In this document: piece after piece, positions 1 through 10,293 of the stretch
Position numbering within the stretch: position 1 is the stretch's first letter
Layout: every line of letters begins with the position of its first letter
From: Candidatus Altimarinota bacterium
GTDB lineage: Bacteria; Patescibacteriota; Gracilibacteria; BD1-5; UBA6164
Assembly: GCA_028713225.1 (NCBI GenBank)
Contig: JAQTOS010000005.1
Span: forward strand, 1 to 64,000
Direction: 5' to 3'
Length of the DNA: 64,000 nucleotides
Notes under the pieces: model-generated
Told to the model about the DNA's origin: nothing
The model's database searches: none
What the model saw: the letters and a program-made list of their open reading frames with translations, nothing else
Program-made: the position numbers and the translations under genes

Positions 1-24
1 ATATTTTTTTAATTGTGCTTTTGA

Positions 25-83
25 CTTATGCCTTCTAGACAGACTATAAAGAAATTTTATAAGCTATCTAGAAAAAGCATAAG
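25..83. repeat. Nested stem-loop (imperfect inverted repeat)
   Basis: Outer arms CTTATGC (25-31) and GCATAAG (77-83) are exact complements. They continue inward as CTTCTAGA against TCTAGAAAAA, and a second small stem TATAAA/TTTATA sits in the loop. No gene was found that it would terminate, and no T-run follows directly. It could be a small structured RNA, a repeat-element end, or the end of something starting outside the window. Confidence 0.4.
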
Positions 84-519
84 TACCTAAGACACGTATT
101 TGTTTTTATTTTGTTTTTGTGTTTTTTGTATAGGAATGAACTATTTTTGGGTAATAGAGTTCCAAATCTTGAGAAGTAGCAGATTTTTTAAAGAACAAGT
201 TGAATTAATCAACTTACAAACTAATTATACAGGATAAGTAGCAAAAGTTCCATAAATGTATGTTGACGAAAAAGAAAAATATGTTTTTTAGAACAAACAT
301 TATAAGAATAATATCTTAAATAAGGCAAAATAAAAACCTATAGAAAAACTAAGAAATTTCTAAAAAATCATTAAAAAACAACAAAAAAAGTGCAAAAATA
401 GTCAAAAAAATGTGAAGAAAAAGCCACTTTTGTACACAAAAATAGTACAAAAATAGATTAGTCTTTATTTTTCTAAAAAAATCCTTATACTCGCTCAAAA
501 TAACTATTAAACACAAAAT
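84..519. other. AT-rich non-coding stretch with a possible decayed ORF
   Basis: No intact gene was found here. A 33-codon plus-strand ORF (136-237) is followed in the same frame by several TAA/TAG-interrupted segments up to about 290, which could be the remains of a longer coding sequence; I do not recognise it. The stretch before tsaD carries short repeats of CAAAAATAG. The tsaD promoter must lie here, but no clear -35/-10 pair stands out. Confidence 0.3.
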
Positions 520-1491
520 ATGAAAATACTTGCTTTTGAAACTTCTTGCGATGATACAAGCTTGGCTTTATTTGAAGAAGATAAATTGATTTTTATGGAT
601 ACTATGAGTCAAATAGCTATTCATAATGAAACTTGTGGAGTTGTACCAGAAGTTGCAGCCAGAGAACATGCTAATAATATTTTCACTGTAATTAAAAATG
701 TACTAGATTGAGCAAATGTAAAATTAGAAGAAATAGATTATTTAGCTGTTACTATGACTCCAGGATTATTACCATCACTTTTAACAGGAATTACTGTAGC
801 GAAAACTATTTCAACTATTTTGAATATTCCACTTATTGAAATAAATCATATAGAAGCACATATTTTTGCTAATTATTTAGAAAGAAAAGATGAAGAAATA
901 TCATATCCTTTAGCTTGTTTAACAGTTTCGGGATGACATAATGAAGTTTATTTTATGGAAAGTAAATGGAAATTAGAAAAAATCTGATCAACTCAAGATG
1001 ATAGTGCTGGAGAAGCTTTTGATAAAGTGGCTAAAATGATGGATTTATGATATCCAGGATGACCAATTATTTCTCAAATGGCTTCAGAATTTGAAAGACC
1101 AGTCTCTTCAGAAAAAACTCTTTTCCCAAGAGTTTGGCTTAAAAAACAGGAATTTGATTTTTCATTTTCTGGCTTGAAATCAGCTGTAAAAAGAGAAGTT
1201 GAGCTTAGATGAAAATTAAGTTTAGAAGATAAAAGAGAAATAGCTTTTGAATTTCAAAATGCTGTTACGGAAGTTTTAGCTTATAAGCTAATAAATGCAG
1301 CAAAACAAAAAAATGTAAAAACTGTAATGCTTGCCGGGTGAGTAAGTGCTAATGATGATTTAAATGAAAAAATTTTAAAAATGGCAGAAAAAGAAGGATT
1401 TAATTTTATTTCACCAGTGAAAAAACTTTATTCTACAGATAATGCTGCAATGGTTTGAATAAATGCTTACTACAAGATAAAAGAGCTCTAA
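520..1491 (+). CDS. tsaD: tRNA N6-adenosine threonylcarbamoyltransferase TsaD
   Basis: Catalytic subunit that transfers threonylcarbamoyl to A37 of ANN-decoding tRNAs, acting in the cytoplasm with TsaB and TsaE; tsaE is also in this window at 39836. The protein is 323 residues, normal for the family. It opens with the Kae1/Qri7 pattern LAFETSCDDTS, has the metal-binding HIEAH motif near residue 110, and SGGHNE, whose second glycine is a TGA codon (934-936). Several other conserved glycines are also TGA. The ATG is preceded by an A-rich leader without Shine-Dalgarno. The gene ends in a hairpin shared with the convergent unknown gene. Confidence 0.95.
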
Positions 1492-1503
1492 GAGCTCTTT
1501 TAT
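1479..1503. terminator. Bidirectional terminator between tsaD and the next gene
   Basis: AAAAGAGCT and AGCTCTTTT are perfect 9-bp arms around CTAAG, overlapping the tsaD stop codon. The arms provide T-runs in both directions, so it probably ends both convergent genes. Confidence 0.75.
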
Positions 1504-2171
1504 TTTCTATTTGGAAATGCTAAATTAATGTTTATAGCGGGTCCATGATCTAAATTAATTCTAAAGTTTGTACTAGGATATCTAGAGTTTTGATAATTCA
1601 TATATCAATTTCTCGGAAAGTTAATTGCTTGTTCTCAAATTATTCTATTATTATATTCATTTATTATTTGAACTGTATTTCAATAAGGATTATATCTTAA
1701 TCTTAGTTTTGCAATTTCTCATAAGTCAGATCAATCATTATCAATTCTATTTAGTTCCAATTCATAAAGTCAATTTCATAGAGGACTTATATTTCAATTT
1801 AGAGAACTAGTCATTTTCTCTTTTCATTTAAATAAAACTCTTACATTTTCCTCAATAGTTCATCAAACAAAAACTATGTCAGAATTATTAAGATTATCAT
1901 TTGAATCTTGAAGATTATTATTTTGATTATTTTGTGTTGGATTAGTATCAATAGATGTTTCTAAATCCATTAATTGTAATTTATCATCTTCATTTGTCGC
2001 TATATCCTTTTTCATATCAAGAAAATCTTTTAAACTAGATAATTCACTTCTAGTAGATTCTCTAGTTTTTTGAATTAAATAATTTTTATAAGTTTCAGAT
2101 TTAGGTGATTTAAAAGTTTCTTTTAAGTAAGAATTTATATCACCATTATATTTGTTTGCTATTTCAGACAT
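1500..2171 (-). CDS. Hypothetical protein, 223 aa
   Basis: Not recognised. Reading TGA as Gly extends an apparent 102-residue ORF to 223 residues ending in TAA. The N-terminal half is charged and probably helical. The C-terminal half is Asn/Gly/Tyr-rich with alternating hydrophobic residues, suggesting a beta-rich domain. There is no signal peptide or membrane segment, so a cytoplasmic location is likely. It lies downstream of another unknown minus-strand gene, and a 12-bp gap after that gene's in-frame remnant suggests co-transcription. The ATG follows an A/T-only leader with no Shine-Dalgarno. Confidence 0.7.
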
Positions 2172-2183
2172 ATTTTTAAAAAA

Positions 2184-2357
2184 TTATAAATTAAAATCTT
2201 TTTCTCATAGTGCAAAAAATGCATCAATTTTCCCTAATTTATTTAATAATCGATCATTAACGGGAAAATTAGAATTAGGTCTTGTTATTTTTATAACATA
2301 TACAAGTATATGAGTTGATATTTTTTCAAATATTTCCTTTTCCTCTTCACTTATTAA
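2184..2357 (-). pseudogene. Open in-frame extension behind the TAA of the upstream gene
   Basis: Directly after the TAA at 2358-2360 the same frame stays open for 57 more codons to a second TAA at 2184-2186. The translation (starting LISEEEKEIFEKIS, ending ALGEKDFNL) looks like genuine protein and contains TGA-encoded glycine, but it has no ATG near its beginning. It is most simply the C-terminal part of the gene at 2358-2771 cut off by a nonsense mutation. A base error or an unusual start are alternatives. Confidence 0.5.
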
Positions 2358-2771
2358 TTATTTATCTAAATATAAATCTATGTCTCACTTATTTTTATTT
2401 TTTTTATATTCTGTTTTTGCAATTAAAAAGATTTCTTTAAATCTTATAAAATCTGGATCTTTCTTAATTTCTTCTAGATTTTTACGTGCTTTCTTCAAAT
2501 TTTCGTATTCTTTCATTCTTTTTAATTTTTCACCAGAAATTAATCATTCTGTTTTTTTATTAAATGCAGAAGCAATTTCAAGTTCATCTCAGAATAGAAG
2601 AGCTTTAACTTTATTTTTTGTTCATTCAACAAAAGGTTTAATTATTTCTAAAAATATTTCACCATTATAAACTTCACCATTATATGTAAGGAATCATATA
2701 CTTCTTTGACTAGGGTCTTTATTCAGTATTCTTGCTTTTGCAGGTGCGATGAAAGAATGTGATTTAGTCAT
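2358..2771 (-). CDS. Hypothetical protein, 137 aa, possibly truncated
   Basis: Not recognised. The protein begins MTKSHSFIAPAKARIL and contains a Lys/Glu-rich helical middle (about residues 75-125). No signal peptide or membrane helix is visible. Several glycines are TGA, so it is native to this genetic code. The reading frame continues past its TAA for a further 57 codons, suggesting the original protein was about 195 residues. It stands alone upstream of the 223-residue unknown gene on the same strand. The PAP2 phosphatase terminator lies just upstream, so it needs its own promoter in 2772-2844. Confidence 0.65.
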
Positions 2772-2844
2772 ATTTTTCTTTTTTATAAATTAATTTATCT
2801 AATTTTAACATATATACTTTTTCTTTGCAAAAATTTGAATAAAA

Positions 2845-2868
2845 AATCCCGCGGGTAGCGGGAAATAT
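2845..2868 (-). terminator. Terminator of the PAP2 phosphatase gene
   Basis: CCCGC (2848-2852) pairs with GCGGG (2858-2862), a GC-rich stem unlike the surrounding DNA. On the minus strand it is followed by a T-run (the AAAAAA at 2841-2846). It lies just beyond the stop of the phosphatase gene. Confidence 0.75.
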
Positions 2869-2871
2869 TTT

Positions 2872-3465
2872 TTATAGTTTTATGAATGATGCAATTTTGA
2901 TGATGCATTTATTTATTTTCTTAAATATGAAGAAATTTCTAAATTTAAAAATTGTGAATCCTGAAGTTATTCAAACAATAATTCATCCTATTATATCAAG
3001 TGGCCAGTGAACTCAGGCAATTACTCTTGATATTAGCATAATTACAAAAAATGGAAGCATAAAATATGCTGGTTTTTTGTATCCAAGTAAAAACAAAGCA
3101 GTTATAAAAGATGATGATACAGCTGCGTGGTCTGAAGGGAAAGATGCATCAGGAATATGATTTAATAGGAAATGTCCAGCATTATGTAAAAAAGCTTCAG
3201 GTCTTTCTATATGTACTAATTTTTGTAAAATTAAGTTTATAGAAATTGCCATTATTACAGAGTAAACTATATATAACATATTTTCTTTTTTACTAGTTTC
3301 TCATTTTTTATTATGAATTATCCAGAAACTCAGCAAAAATATAGGTAATAAAAATATAGGAGCGTCAGCAAAAATTATTGCAATATCTTTTATTATACTA
3401 TATTGTGCCAGTCAATTTAATGCAGATAATCAAGTCTCATTAAAATTTTTTAATATTTCAATCAT
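2872..3465 (-). CDS. PAP2-family membrane phosphatase (BcrC/YbjG-like)
   Basis: Integral membrane phosphatase of the PAP2 superfamily, 197 residues, most likely recycling undecaprenyl pyrophosphate or a related lipid phosphate on the outer face of the membrane. The three signature motifs are present: KLVHIERP near residue 80 (spacing one residue shorter than the textbook KX6RP), SFPSDHA near residue 105, and SRVIAGVHWPLD near residue 150. Hydrophobic segments surround them. The second half was only visible after reading TGA as Gly. It is transcribed divergently from hisS. The substrate is inferred from family; lipid phosphate phosphatase activity in general is the safer claim. Confidence 0.85.
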
Positions 3466-3651
3466 TTTTTTAAATAGAAAATATAAAATTAAAAGATGAC
3501 TTATTCTGTAATATATTAAATTTGTATTACAAAGCTAAGTGCTATCTTTTGCTTTTTCTTTATATGTATATTTTATATAAAATCAATAAAACTATAAAAA
3601 AATAACTTGAATTATTCTAATAAACTGTTAAACTATCTTTAATTTACAAAC

Positions 3652-3679
3652 TGCCTTAAGAAAATTAAGGCATTTTTAT
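3652..3679 (+). terminator. Hairpin with T-run 20 bp before hisS
   Basis: TGCCTTAA (3652-3659) pairs with TTAAGGCA (3665-3672), followed by TTTTTA. It has the form of a rho-independent terminator but lies between the divergent PAP2/hisS promoter region and hisS, with no plus-strand gene upstream inside the window. It may attenuate hisS or end a short transcript started at about 3500-3640. Confidence 0.55.
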
Positions 3680-3699
3680 TTCTCTAAATGAATTTTAAG

Positions 3700-5055
3700 A
3701 TGAGTGATTCAATAGTTAAAGTAAGATGAATGCAAGATATATTGCCTGAAACACATAATTATTTTACTTTTTTGAAAAAAGTAACAAGACATGAATTTAG
3801 AAAAAATGGATTTAGAAGAATTTCTACACCAATTTTAGAAAAAAAAGAATTATTTACAAGAGCTGTTTGAGAAGGAACAGATATTGTTGATAAAGAAATG
3901 TATAATCTAATTGATAAAAAAGGTAGAGATTTAGTTATGAAACCTGAATCAACAGCTGGTATTATGAGAGCATATATAGAAAATGATATGCAATCTTTGG
4001 CTCAACCAGTATACTTATATTATGTTGAACCACATTTTAGATACGATAGACCTCAAAAATGAAGATATAGACAATTTCATCAAATTTGAGCTGAAATTAT
4101 AGGGGAAATTGACCCTATTTTGGATGCGGAACTTATTTATATTGGTTATACAATTTTGAATAAAATTGGTTTAGCTGGTGATTTCAAAGTAAAAATAAAT
4201 TCTATAGGAACTACAAAAGATAGAGCAAAATATTTAGAAGAATTAGTAAGTTTTTATACTAATAAATCGGCTTTGTTAACTGAAGATGGAAAAAGAAAAT
4301 TAGAAGTTAATCCTTTGAGACTTCTTGATACAAAAGATAATGACGAAATAATTTTGGCTAATGAAGCTCCAAAAATCACAAAATTTCTGAAAAAAGAATC
4401 AAAAGAACATTATGAAAAAGTAAAAAAATACTTAGATTTACTTGGTGTTCCATACGAAGAAGATCACAAATTGGTTAGATGACTTGATTATTATTGTCAT
4501 ACAGTTTGGGAATTTGTTGATAATTCTGGAAGAAGTCAAGATGCTTTCTGAGGAGGAGGTAGATATGATTGACTTGCTAAAACAATAGGAAATAAAGATG
4601 AAATTCCAGCTGTAGGTTTTGCTATGTGAGCAGAAAGACTTATGCGAGCTATGATTGATAAATGAATAAGTATAAAAAGTAAAGATAAAATTGATTTATA
4701 TTTTATCCAACTTGGTGATGAGGCAAAAGAAGTAGTTTTCCCACTTAGTCTAATGGCTCGTGAAAAATGAATAAGAGCTCTTTCTTCACTTGGTACTCCA
4801 TCTCTAAAAGTACAATTAAAAAAAGCAAATAGAATAAATGCTAGATATGTTGTAATAGTTGGTGTTATGGAAGCTAGAAATGGTAAACTTCAATTAAGAG
4901 ATATGGATGCTGGAACTCAAGAAGAAATAGAAAAAGATAAGCTTATAGATTATATAATTTCAAAAATTTGATCTGATAAATTAGATTTTTATGATCCATC
5001 AAAAGATTTGATAATTGATACTCCTGTAATAGAAGAAGAAAAGGTAGAGGCATAA
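3700..5055 (+). CDS. hisS: Histidine--tRNA ligase
   Basis: Class II aminoacyl-tRNA synthetase that charges tRNA-His. The protein has 451 residues. It contains the VRGMQDILPE start typical of HisRS, motif 2 (FRYDRPQKGRYRQFHQIG), the histidine-binding pattern LVRGLDYYCHTVWEF, motif 3 with GFAMGAERL, and a C-terminal anticodon-binding domain. Many invariant glycines are TGA. An ATG at 3688 is in frame four codons upstream; I chose 3700 because AATTTTAAG directly before it matches the leader at 13067-13075. Its own terminator overlaps the 3' end. Confidence 0.95.
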
Positions 5056-5071
5056 GCTCTCTGCCTTTTGG
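5043..5071 (+). terminator. hisS terminator
   Basis: GGTAGAG (5043-5049) pairs, with one G-U, with CTCTGCC (5059-5065), followed by TTTT. The stem overlaps the hisS stop codon. Confidence 0.65.
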
Positions 5072-5178
5072 CTTTTTAAACAAGAAAAAATAAAAAAATT
5101 TGTCTTTTTAAGCTAAAATTTTAAAATTCGCAGGTATTGTTAAATATTACAGTATTTTTTAAACACAATTAAACCTTT

Positions 5179-6711
5179 ATGAAATTATTACTTTTATTTA
5201 TTACTTTTATTTTTTCTATTAATACTTCATTTTGAGATAATCTGACTTCTACAGGTCAAGTAGATAATAAAACAGAATGTACTAGAAATAAATATGATAT
5301 AATTTGAGATTTTAATACAAAAACAAATACGAATTTAATTTATAGCATTAAAAATAATTTTAATTGAGGTACTAGTGATATATCAAATGTTTCTTATATT
5401 TTGGAACAGAATTGAAAAAAGCTAAAAGAAATAAATTCAGAAAAGCTTAATATTTCATTTAGTGATGTTTGAAATGCTAAAATCATAGCTCAAATAGAAG
5501 AAAAAAATACTAGTTGTAATTATAGAATTGAAAAAAATATAACTATTTATTCAAAAATAGTAAGCTATATTTCAGATAAGGATGATTTAAATTTATCATT
5601 TAATAATGATTTCAAGAAAAATGATACTCTTTTTAATAAAATAATACTTGAAACTAAGAATGCAAGTTCTGTACAAGATGCATTTATATCTCAAACTACT
5701 CAAAATTTATATATTTTTGGTGGTTCTGATATAGTAATTATTAACACAAATAATTATTTAGAAATTTTGCAAGCTTTTGAAAAGCTTTCAACGGTATATA
5801 ATATAAATTTCCCAAACAAAAAGATTTTTATAGTTACTGATTCTAGTTTCATAGTATCAAAGAAATTACTTAGTAATTTTATAAACAGTTTAGATGTAAG
5901 TCTTTATACTTTTGCCCCTTATAATTTGTTAAATTTCTTGAATTATATATCTCTTGGAAAATCTTCAACAGATGTAATAAGTGATAAAAATTATTGAATA
6001 AATCAAATTTCATTTACAGATAATTCAAATAGTTTATTTTTCCTTACAAATTTCACGAATAAACTGATTTCACGAGGTTTTCCAATAAGTATTTTGTGAA
6101 TAATTTTTTCTCTTGCAGTAGCTGTTACTGTTATAAATTTCATAAGGCAATTTGTGGGTTTATCTATTTTTAGTTTATATTATCCATTATTTTTTGCTCT
6201 TAGTATATATTTGTTTAGTTTTCAAATGACTTTGGCACTTTTTGTTTCAGCTATTTTTTCTCAATATTTCATGAAAAGAGTTTATAAAAAAGTTCATTTT
6301 CTACTTAATGCTAAACTGTCATTATTCTTTGTTCTTTATCTTATAATAGCCATTATTATTATTTGGATGGGAAATATTTTTAATCTTTTTGATTTTAATG
6401 ATTTGAAATCAAATTTGGTTGTTTTCCCATTTATTGTAATTCCAATGTTTACTTATAAAATATTTTCAGATGAAAGAAATATCTTTTCTTTAGCTTTTTC
6501 TCTTTATTTACTTGAATTTTGATTTGTTTCTTTGATGGCTTATCTAACATTAAAATCAAATTTTATACAAAATATTTTCTTGTCTTATACAGAACTTTTG
6601 ATTCTAGTTTTTTTCATAAATTTGATGATTTGAAAATTTACCTGAATGCAATTTGTAGAATATATTCGTTTCTTACCACTTATTAAGAAACATTTTCAAG
6701 AAGAAGAATAA
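5179..6711 (+). CDS. Probable inactive-transglutaminase/7-TM membrane protein
   Basis: 510 residues: a signal peptide (1-19), an extracytoplasmic domain (about 20-300), then seven hydrophobic helices (about 302-500) and a short charged tail. This plan, with an ATP-grasp ligase gene immediately downstream, matches the family of inactive transglutaminase-like domains fused to seven helices (Pfam families Transglut_i_TM and 7TM_transglut) encoded beside RimK-related ligases in proteobacteria. I see no Cys-His-Asp triad, as expected for an inactive domain. Family assignment rests on topology and context, since sequence motifs are weak. It ends 21 bp before the ligase-peptidase fusion, so the two are almost certainly co-transcribed. 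Confidence 0.65.
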
Positions 6712-6732
6712 TAAATCCTAAAATTAAAAATT

Positions 6733-9060
6733 ATGTTTGATTTTTGAATACTTTCTATGAATGAAAGAAATCTAAATTATATAAAAAAACTAAATTCATC
6801 ATCGTCTGTAAATTTGGCAGATGATAAAGTTGAAACTAAATTATTTTTGGAACAAAGATGAGTTTCAGTTCCTAAAACTTTAGCTATAGTATCTAGCAAA
6901 AAACAATTGTGAGAGTTTAATCTTGAATCTATAAAAGAGGATTTTTTTGTCGTAAAACCGGTTTTTTGAAGTAAATGACAGGGTATATTGATAGTGGAAA
7001 ATTTGCATGATTGAACTTATATGATATGAGAAGAAATACTTAGTGAAGACTTTTTGTATGATCATATGACAGATATTTTGAACTGAGATTTTTCGCTTAA
7101 TTATGGTTTTGATAAGGTTTTGATAGAAGAAAAACTTATTCCTGGAAACTGATTTGAAAAATTTTGTGAATTTTGATTAGCTGATATAAGAATGATTGTT
7201 TATAATCTTGTTCCAGTTGCTGCGATGGTAAGAATGCCAACTTCTAGTTCATGAGGAAAAGCAAATTTAGCTCAAGGTTGAATTGGACTTGGTATAGAAG
7301 TTTGATCTGGAATAATAAATACAATTTATATTAATTGAAAAGTTTATAAAAAAGATTTTCCTTTAAAATATGCTCATTTGAAGTGATTTGAAATTCCTTT
7401 TTGGAATGATATAATGTTAGCTTCATCAAAAACTCAATTTTTTGTAAATCTAGGTTATCTTGCTTTAGATTGGGTTATAACTAAATCATGACCTAAAATA
7501 CTTGAAATAAATGCTAGAGCAGGTTTAGAAATACAAAATGTTTGTTTACTACCATTAAAAAGCAGATTGGATAAAGTAAAAGACTTGAAAATACTTGAAC
7601 CTGAAAAATGAGTAGAATTAGCAAAATCTTTGTTTTCAGACAAAATTAGAGATAAATTTTCTACGCAAAAAGTGATTTATCTTTCTCAAGATGCAAAATT
7701 AAAATTTTGAGATTCTAGTGAAGATATTATTGTTAAAGTAGATTTTACTAAAACAAAAAATACTATTTCTTCTCATCTGTATGATATAATCTCTAAAAAT
7801 AATTATTTACTAGAATTGGATTCTAATATAAAACTTGAAAACCTTAAATTTCAAGTTGATAATGTTTTGGATGATGAACTAATAATTTTATGAACAAATT
7901 CAATAAAAGATTTTTTGATTAAACCTGAAATAAAAGAGAATAAAAAAGATATTTTTATGCCTAGAAAAGTTAATAAGAATGAATTATCACTTTTGAGAGC
8001 ATTAGATGAAAAAGTAGTAAAACTAGATAAAAAAATAAGTCTTTCACGAGCCTTGAAACCTACAAATTTTTTGGAACAATTTGATAAATTTGTAGAAATG
8101 CAATGAAAATATAATCCTATTTTTACATATGAGTTCCCTGCGTGAGAAAAAATAGAATTACTTGAAAGGGAAGTATTATTTTTAAGAGATACTTATTTCA
8201 AAAAAGGATTAGAATTAAAGTCTGAATTTGCTAGAATTTTTTCAGAAAAATTAGATGAAATTTCTAATAGATTGAATTTAATAAAGGCTTACAAATTACA
8301 AAATTTTGAAGATATAGCTAAATTTAATACAAGACTTTTTAAGCCTTTTGATGAAAATCTTATAAAAAAAGCAGAAACAAAATTATTATCTTTAGCAAAT
8401 GAAAATGTTTTAGGTGAACAAGTTGATGTAAATAATGTGATTCAGTATATAAAAGATTATTTAGATAAAAATTCTCTATCTTCGGGTGTAAAAGTTGTAC
8501 TTTCTTCGACTAATATGTCTAGAATATCAGTAAATAGAAAAAAATGAAAAGTTGAAATCAGAGTTTCATCTGACTGAGTTTTTAGAGAAAAAGAGATTGA
8601 TTGAATAATAGCACATGAAATAGGAATTCATTTAATAAGATCTATTAATTGAAAAAAATCCGGTTGGAATATACTGGAATCAGGAACTGCAAATTATATA
8701 GAAACTGAAGAATGATTAGCTGTTTATAATAGTTTGGAATATTTTCCAGATGCTTATGAAAAAAATGCAATGTATCAAAATTATTATATGTTGAATTTAG
8801 CTAAGAAATTAGATTTCCAAGAATTAGCAGATGTTTGATTTCACTTAAAATGAAATGATTACCAAAAAGTTTTTAAAACAATTTCAAGATTCAAAAAATG
8901 AATAACTGATACTTCTGTTAAACATCCATGAGCTTTATTCTCAAAAGACAAAGTTTATCTTGATTGATTCACACAAGTAAGAAAATGGATTGAAAAGGGC
9001 TGAGATATAGAAAAACTTATGATATGAAAAATTAAAATAGAAGATTTAGATTTGATTTAA
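6733..9060 (+). CDS. ATP-grasp ligase fused to DUF1704/MATCAP-type metallopeptidase
   Basis: 775-residue two-domain protein. Residues 1 to about 310 form an ATP-grasp ligase of the RimK-related 'alpha-L-glutamate ligase-like' group, with KPVFGSKGQG near residue 75, EEKLIPG near 130, and a C-terminal metal/ATP site LEINARAGLE near 255. Residues about 430-775 match DUF1704 (QEGLA-motif proteins, homologous to the tyrosine carboxypeptidase MATCAP): HEIGIH at 628-633 is the zinc site, and ETEEGLAVY at 657-665 supplies the distal glutamate. The middle is a helical linker. Family knowledge suggests one half adds an amino acid to a peptide or protein end and the other removes one. No signal peptide is present, so it acts in the cytoplasm, with the upstream 7-TM protein as likely partner. 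The target is unknown. Confidence 0.85.
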
Positions 9061-9112
9061 TTAGCTGAACAAAAAAAGATTTTGAAAAATAAGAATATAT
9101 AATAAAATGTAT

Positions 9113-9138
9113 AAGATTATTTTTTAAAATCTTTTTTC
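9113..9138 (+). terminator. Weak terminator or leader hairpin
   Basis: AAGATT (9113-9118) pairs with AATCTT (9128-9133), followed by a T-run that ends at the next ATG. It may end the ligase-peptidase transcript or reduce read-through into the tail-fibre-like genes. Confidence 0.4.
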
Positions 9139-9139
9139 T

Positions 9140-9652
9140 ATGGAAATTTTATCAAATTTAAAAAAGTGAATAATTCAAGGAATCTGAATTATTCTAGTTC
9201 TAATCCTTTCATGAGCAACATATGCAGCCTGGACTGCTTTATCAACAGAAACTGATTGATGAACCCTTACTTCAACAAAATGGAACGCGGTAATAAATAG
9301 ATTAAATTCAATAGATCAAAAAAGTCTAGCAACAGCTTGGGTGAATTTTGATGGTACAGTATGTACATTATGAACTTGAAATGATTGTAATATAAGATCT
9401 AGTTTTAATATAAGTAGAGTTAGAAAAATTACTACCTGACAATATGAAGTATTCTTTGCTAATCCAGTCGATAATATAAATTATTCTTTAGCATCTATTA
9501 CGTCTTATAATACTGATGCTACTGCTTATATTTCATCAGAAGATAAAAGGTTATGAGCAAGAAGTGTTAACTCATTTTTTATATGAGCCTGGACTTCTGC
9601 TTATGCAGATTCTAGAGATATTCAAATTCAAGTATTTTGATGAAAAAATTAA
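9140..9652 (+). CDS. Secreted tail-fibre-tip-like protein, copy 1
   Basis: 170 residues. An N-terminal hydrophobic segment (about 10-26) ending GATYAAW looks like a signal peptide. Next comes a module ALSTETDGGTLTSTKWNAV, then a beta-rich C-terminal domain. The pattern AWVNFDGTVC...IRSSFNISRV...YEVFFANP...QIQVFGG resembles the receptor-binding C-terminal domain common in phage tail fibres. Eight or more glycines are TGA. It is followed 22 bp later by a paralogue of identical length. It is probably a surface or pilus-associated binding protein; this is inferred from similarity of form only. Confidence 0.7.
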
Positions 9653-9674
9653 TTTATAATTTAACTAAAAAATT

Positions 9675-10187
9675 ATGTTAAAACAAACAATAAAAAAATG
9701 AATAATATTCTGATTATCAGCGTGATTAACTATGCTCATAATATGAGCAACATATGCAGCTTGGACTGCTTTATCAACAGAAACTGATTGATGAACCCTT
9801 ACATCAACAAAATGGAATGCAGTAATAAATAGATTGAATTCAATAGATCAAAGACAATTAGCAACAGCTTGGATAAATTTTAACTGAGTAAATTGTAGCT
9901 CTTGAGCCTGAGCAAATGAGTGTATTATAAATTCTTCATATAATGTTTCTAAAGTTATAAGATTATGAGTGTGAAGATATGAAGTACAATTTCTATCTCC
10001 TATGGACAATTCAAATTATTCAATATCGGCATCAAATATTGCATCTACAATAGCGTACTATGCATCATTTTTTGTTAGTGATGGCACTGTTAATACTACT
10101 AATGCATTTAGATTACAAGCTAGAAATGTTAATTCATCACTATATGATCAAGATTCTGTAAATATTCAAGTATTCTGAGGAAAATAA
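9675..10187 (+). CDS. Secreted tail-fibre-tip-like protein, copy 2
   Basis: 170 residues and a clear tandem paralogue of the preceding gene: residues about 24-65 (GATYAAWTALSTETDGGTL and onward) are almost identical, and both end QIQVFGGK/NIQVFGGK. The middle has diverged: copy 2 has CSSGAGANEC where copy 1 has CTLGTGNDC. Conserved stem with variable tip suggests diversification of a binding surface after duplication. Same signal peptide and presumed location. A strong terminator follows, making the pair a unit. Confidence 0.7.
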
Positions 10188-10194
10188 AAATTTT

Positions 10195-10222
10195 AAAATC
10201 TCCAAATTTGGAGATTTTTTTC
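10195..10222 (+). terminator. Terminator after the tail-fibre-like pair
   Basis: AAATCTCCAAATTTGGAGATTT is a perfect palindrome (10196-10217), given here as arms AAATCTCC and GGAGATTT, followed by a T-run. Confidence 0.85.
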
Positions 10223-10293
10223 TTTAATTTTACTTTTTTGCCTTTTTAGATACAATCTTGCGCAAATTAATTAACAAAAAAATAGATAAAAAT

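Noticed and set aside
84-519. Transposase remnant upstream of tsaD
   Set aside because: The broken frame (136-290) shows no recognisable transposase motif, so only a decayed ORF is recorded.
520-5055. Apparent multiple nonsense codons in tsaD, hisS and later genes suggesting pseudogenes
   Set aside because: All the interrupting codons are TGA at conserved glycine positions; with TGA = Gly the genes are full length.
9140-10187. Tail-fibre-like genes plus the S74 protein as evidence of a prophage
   Set aside because: No capsid, portal, terminase, integrase or lysis gene is visible, and these proteins have secretion signals.
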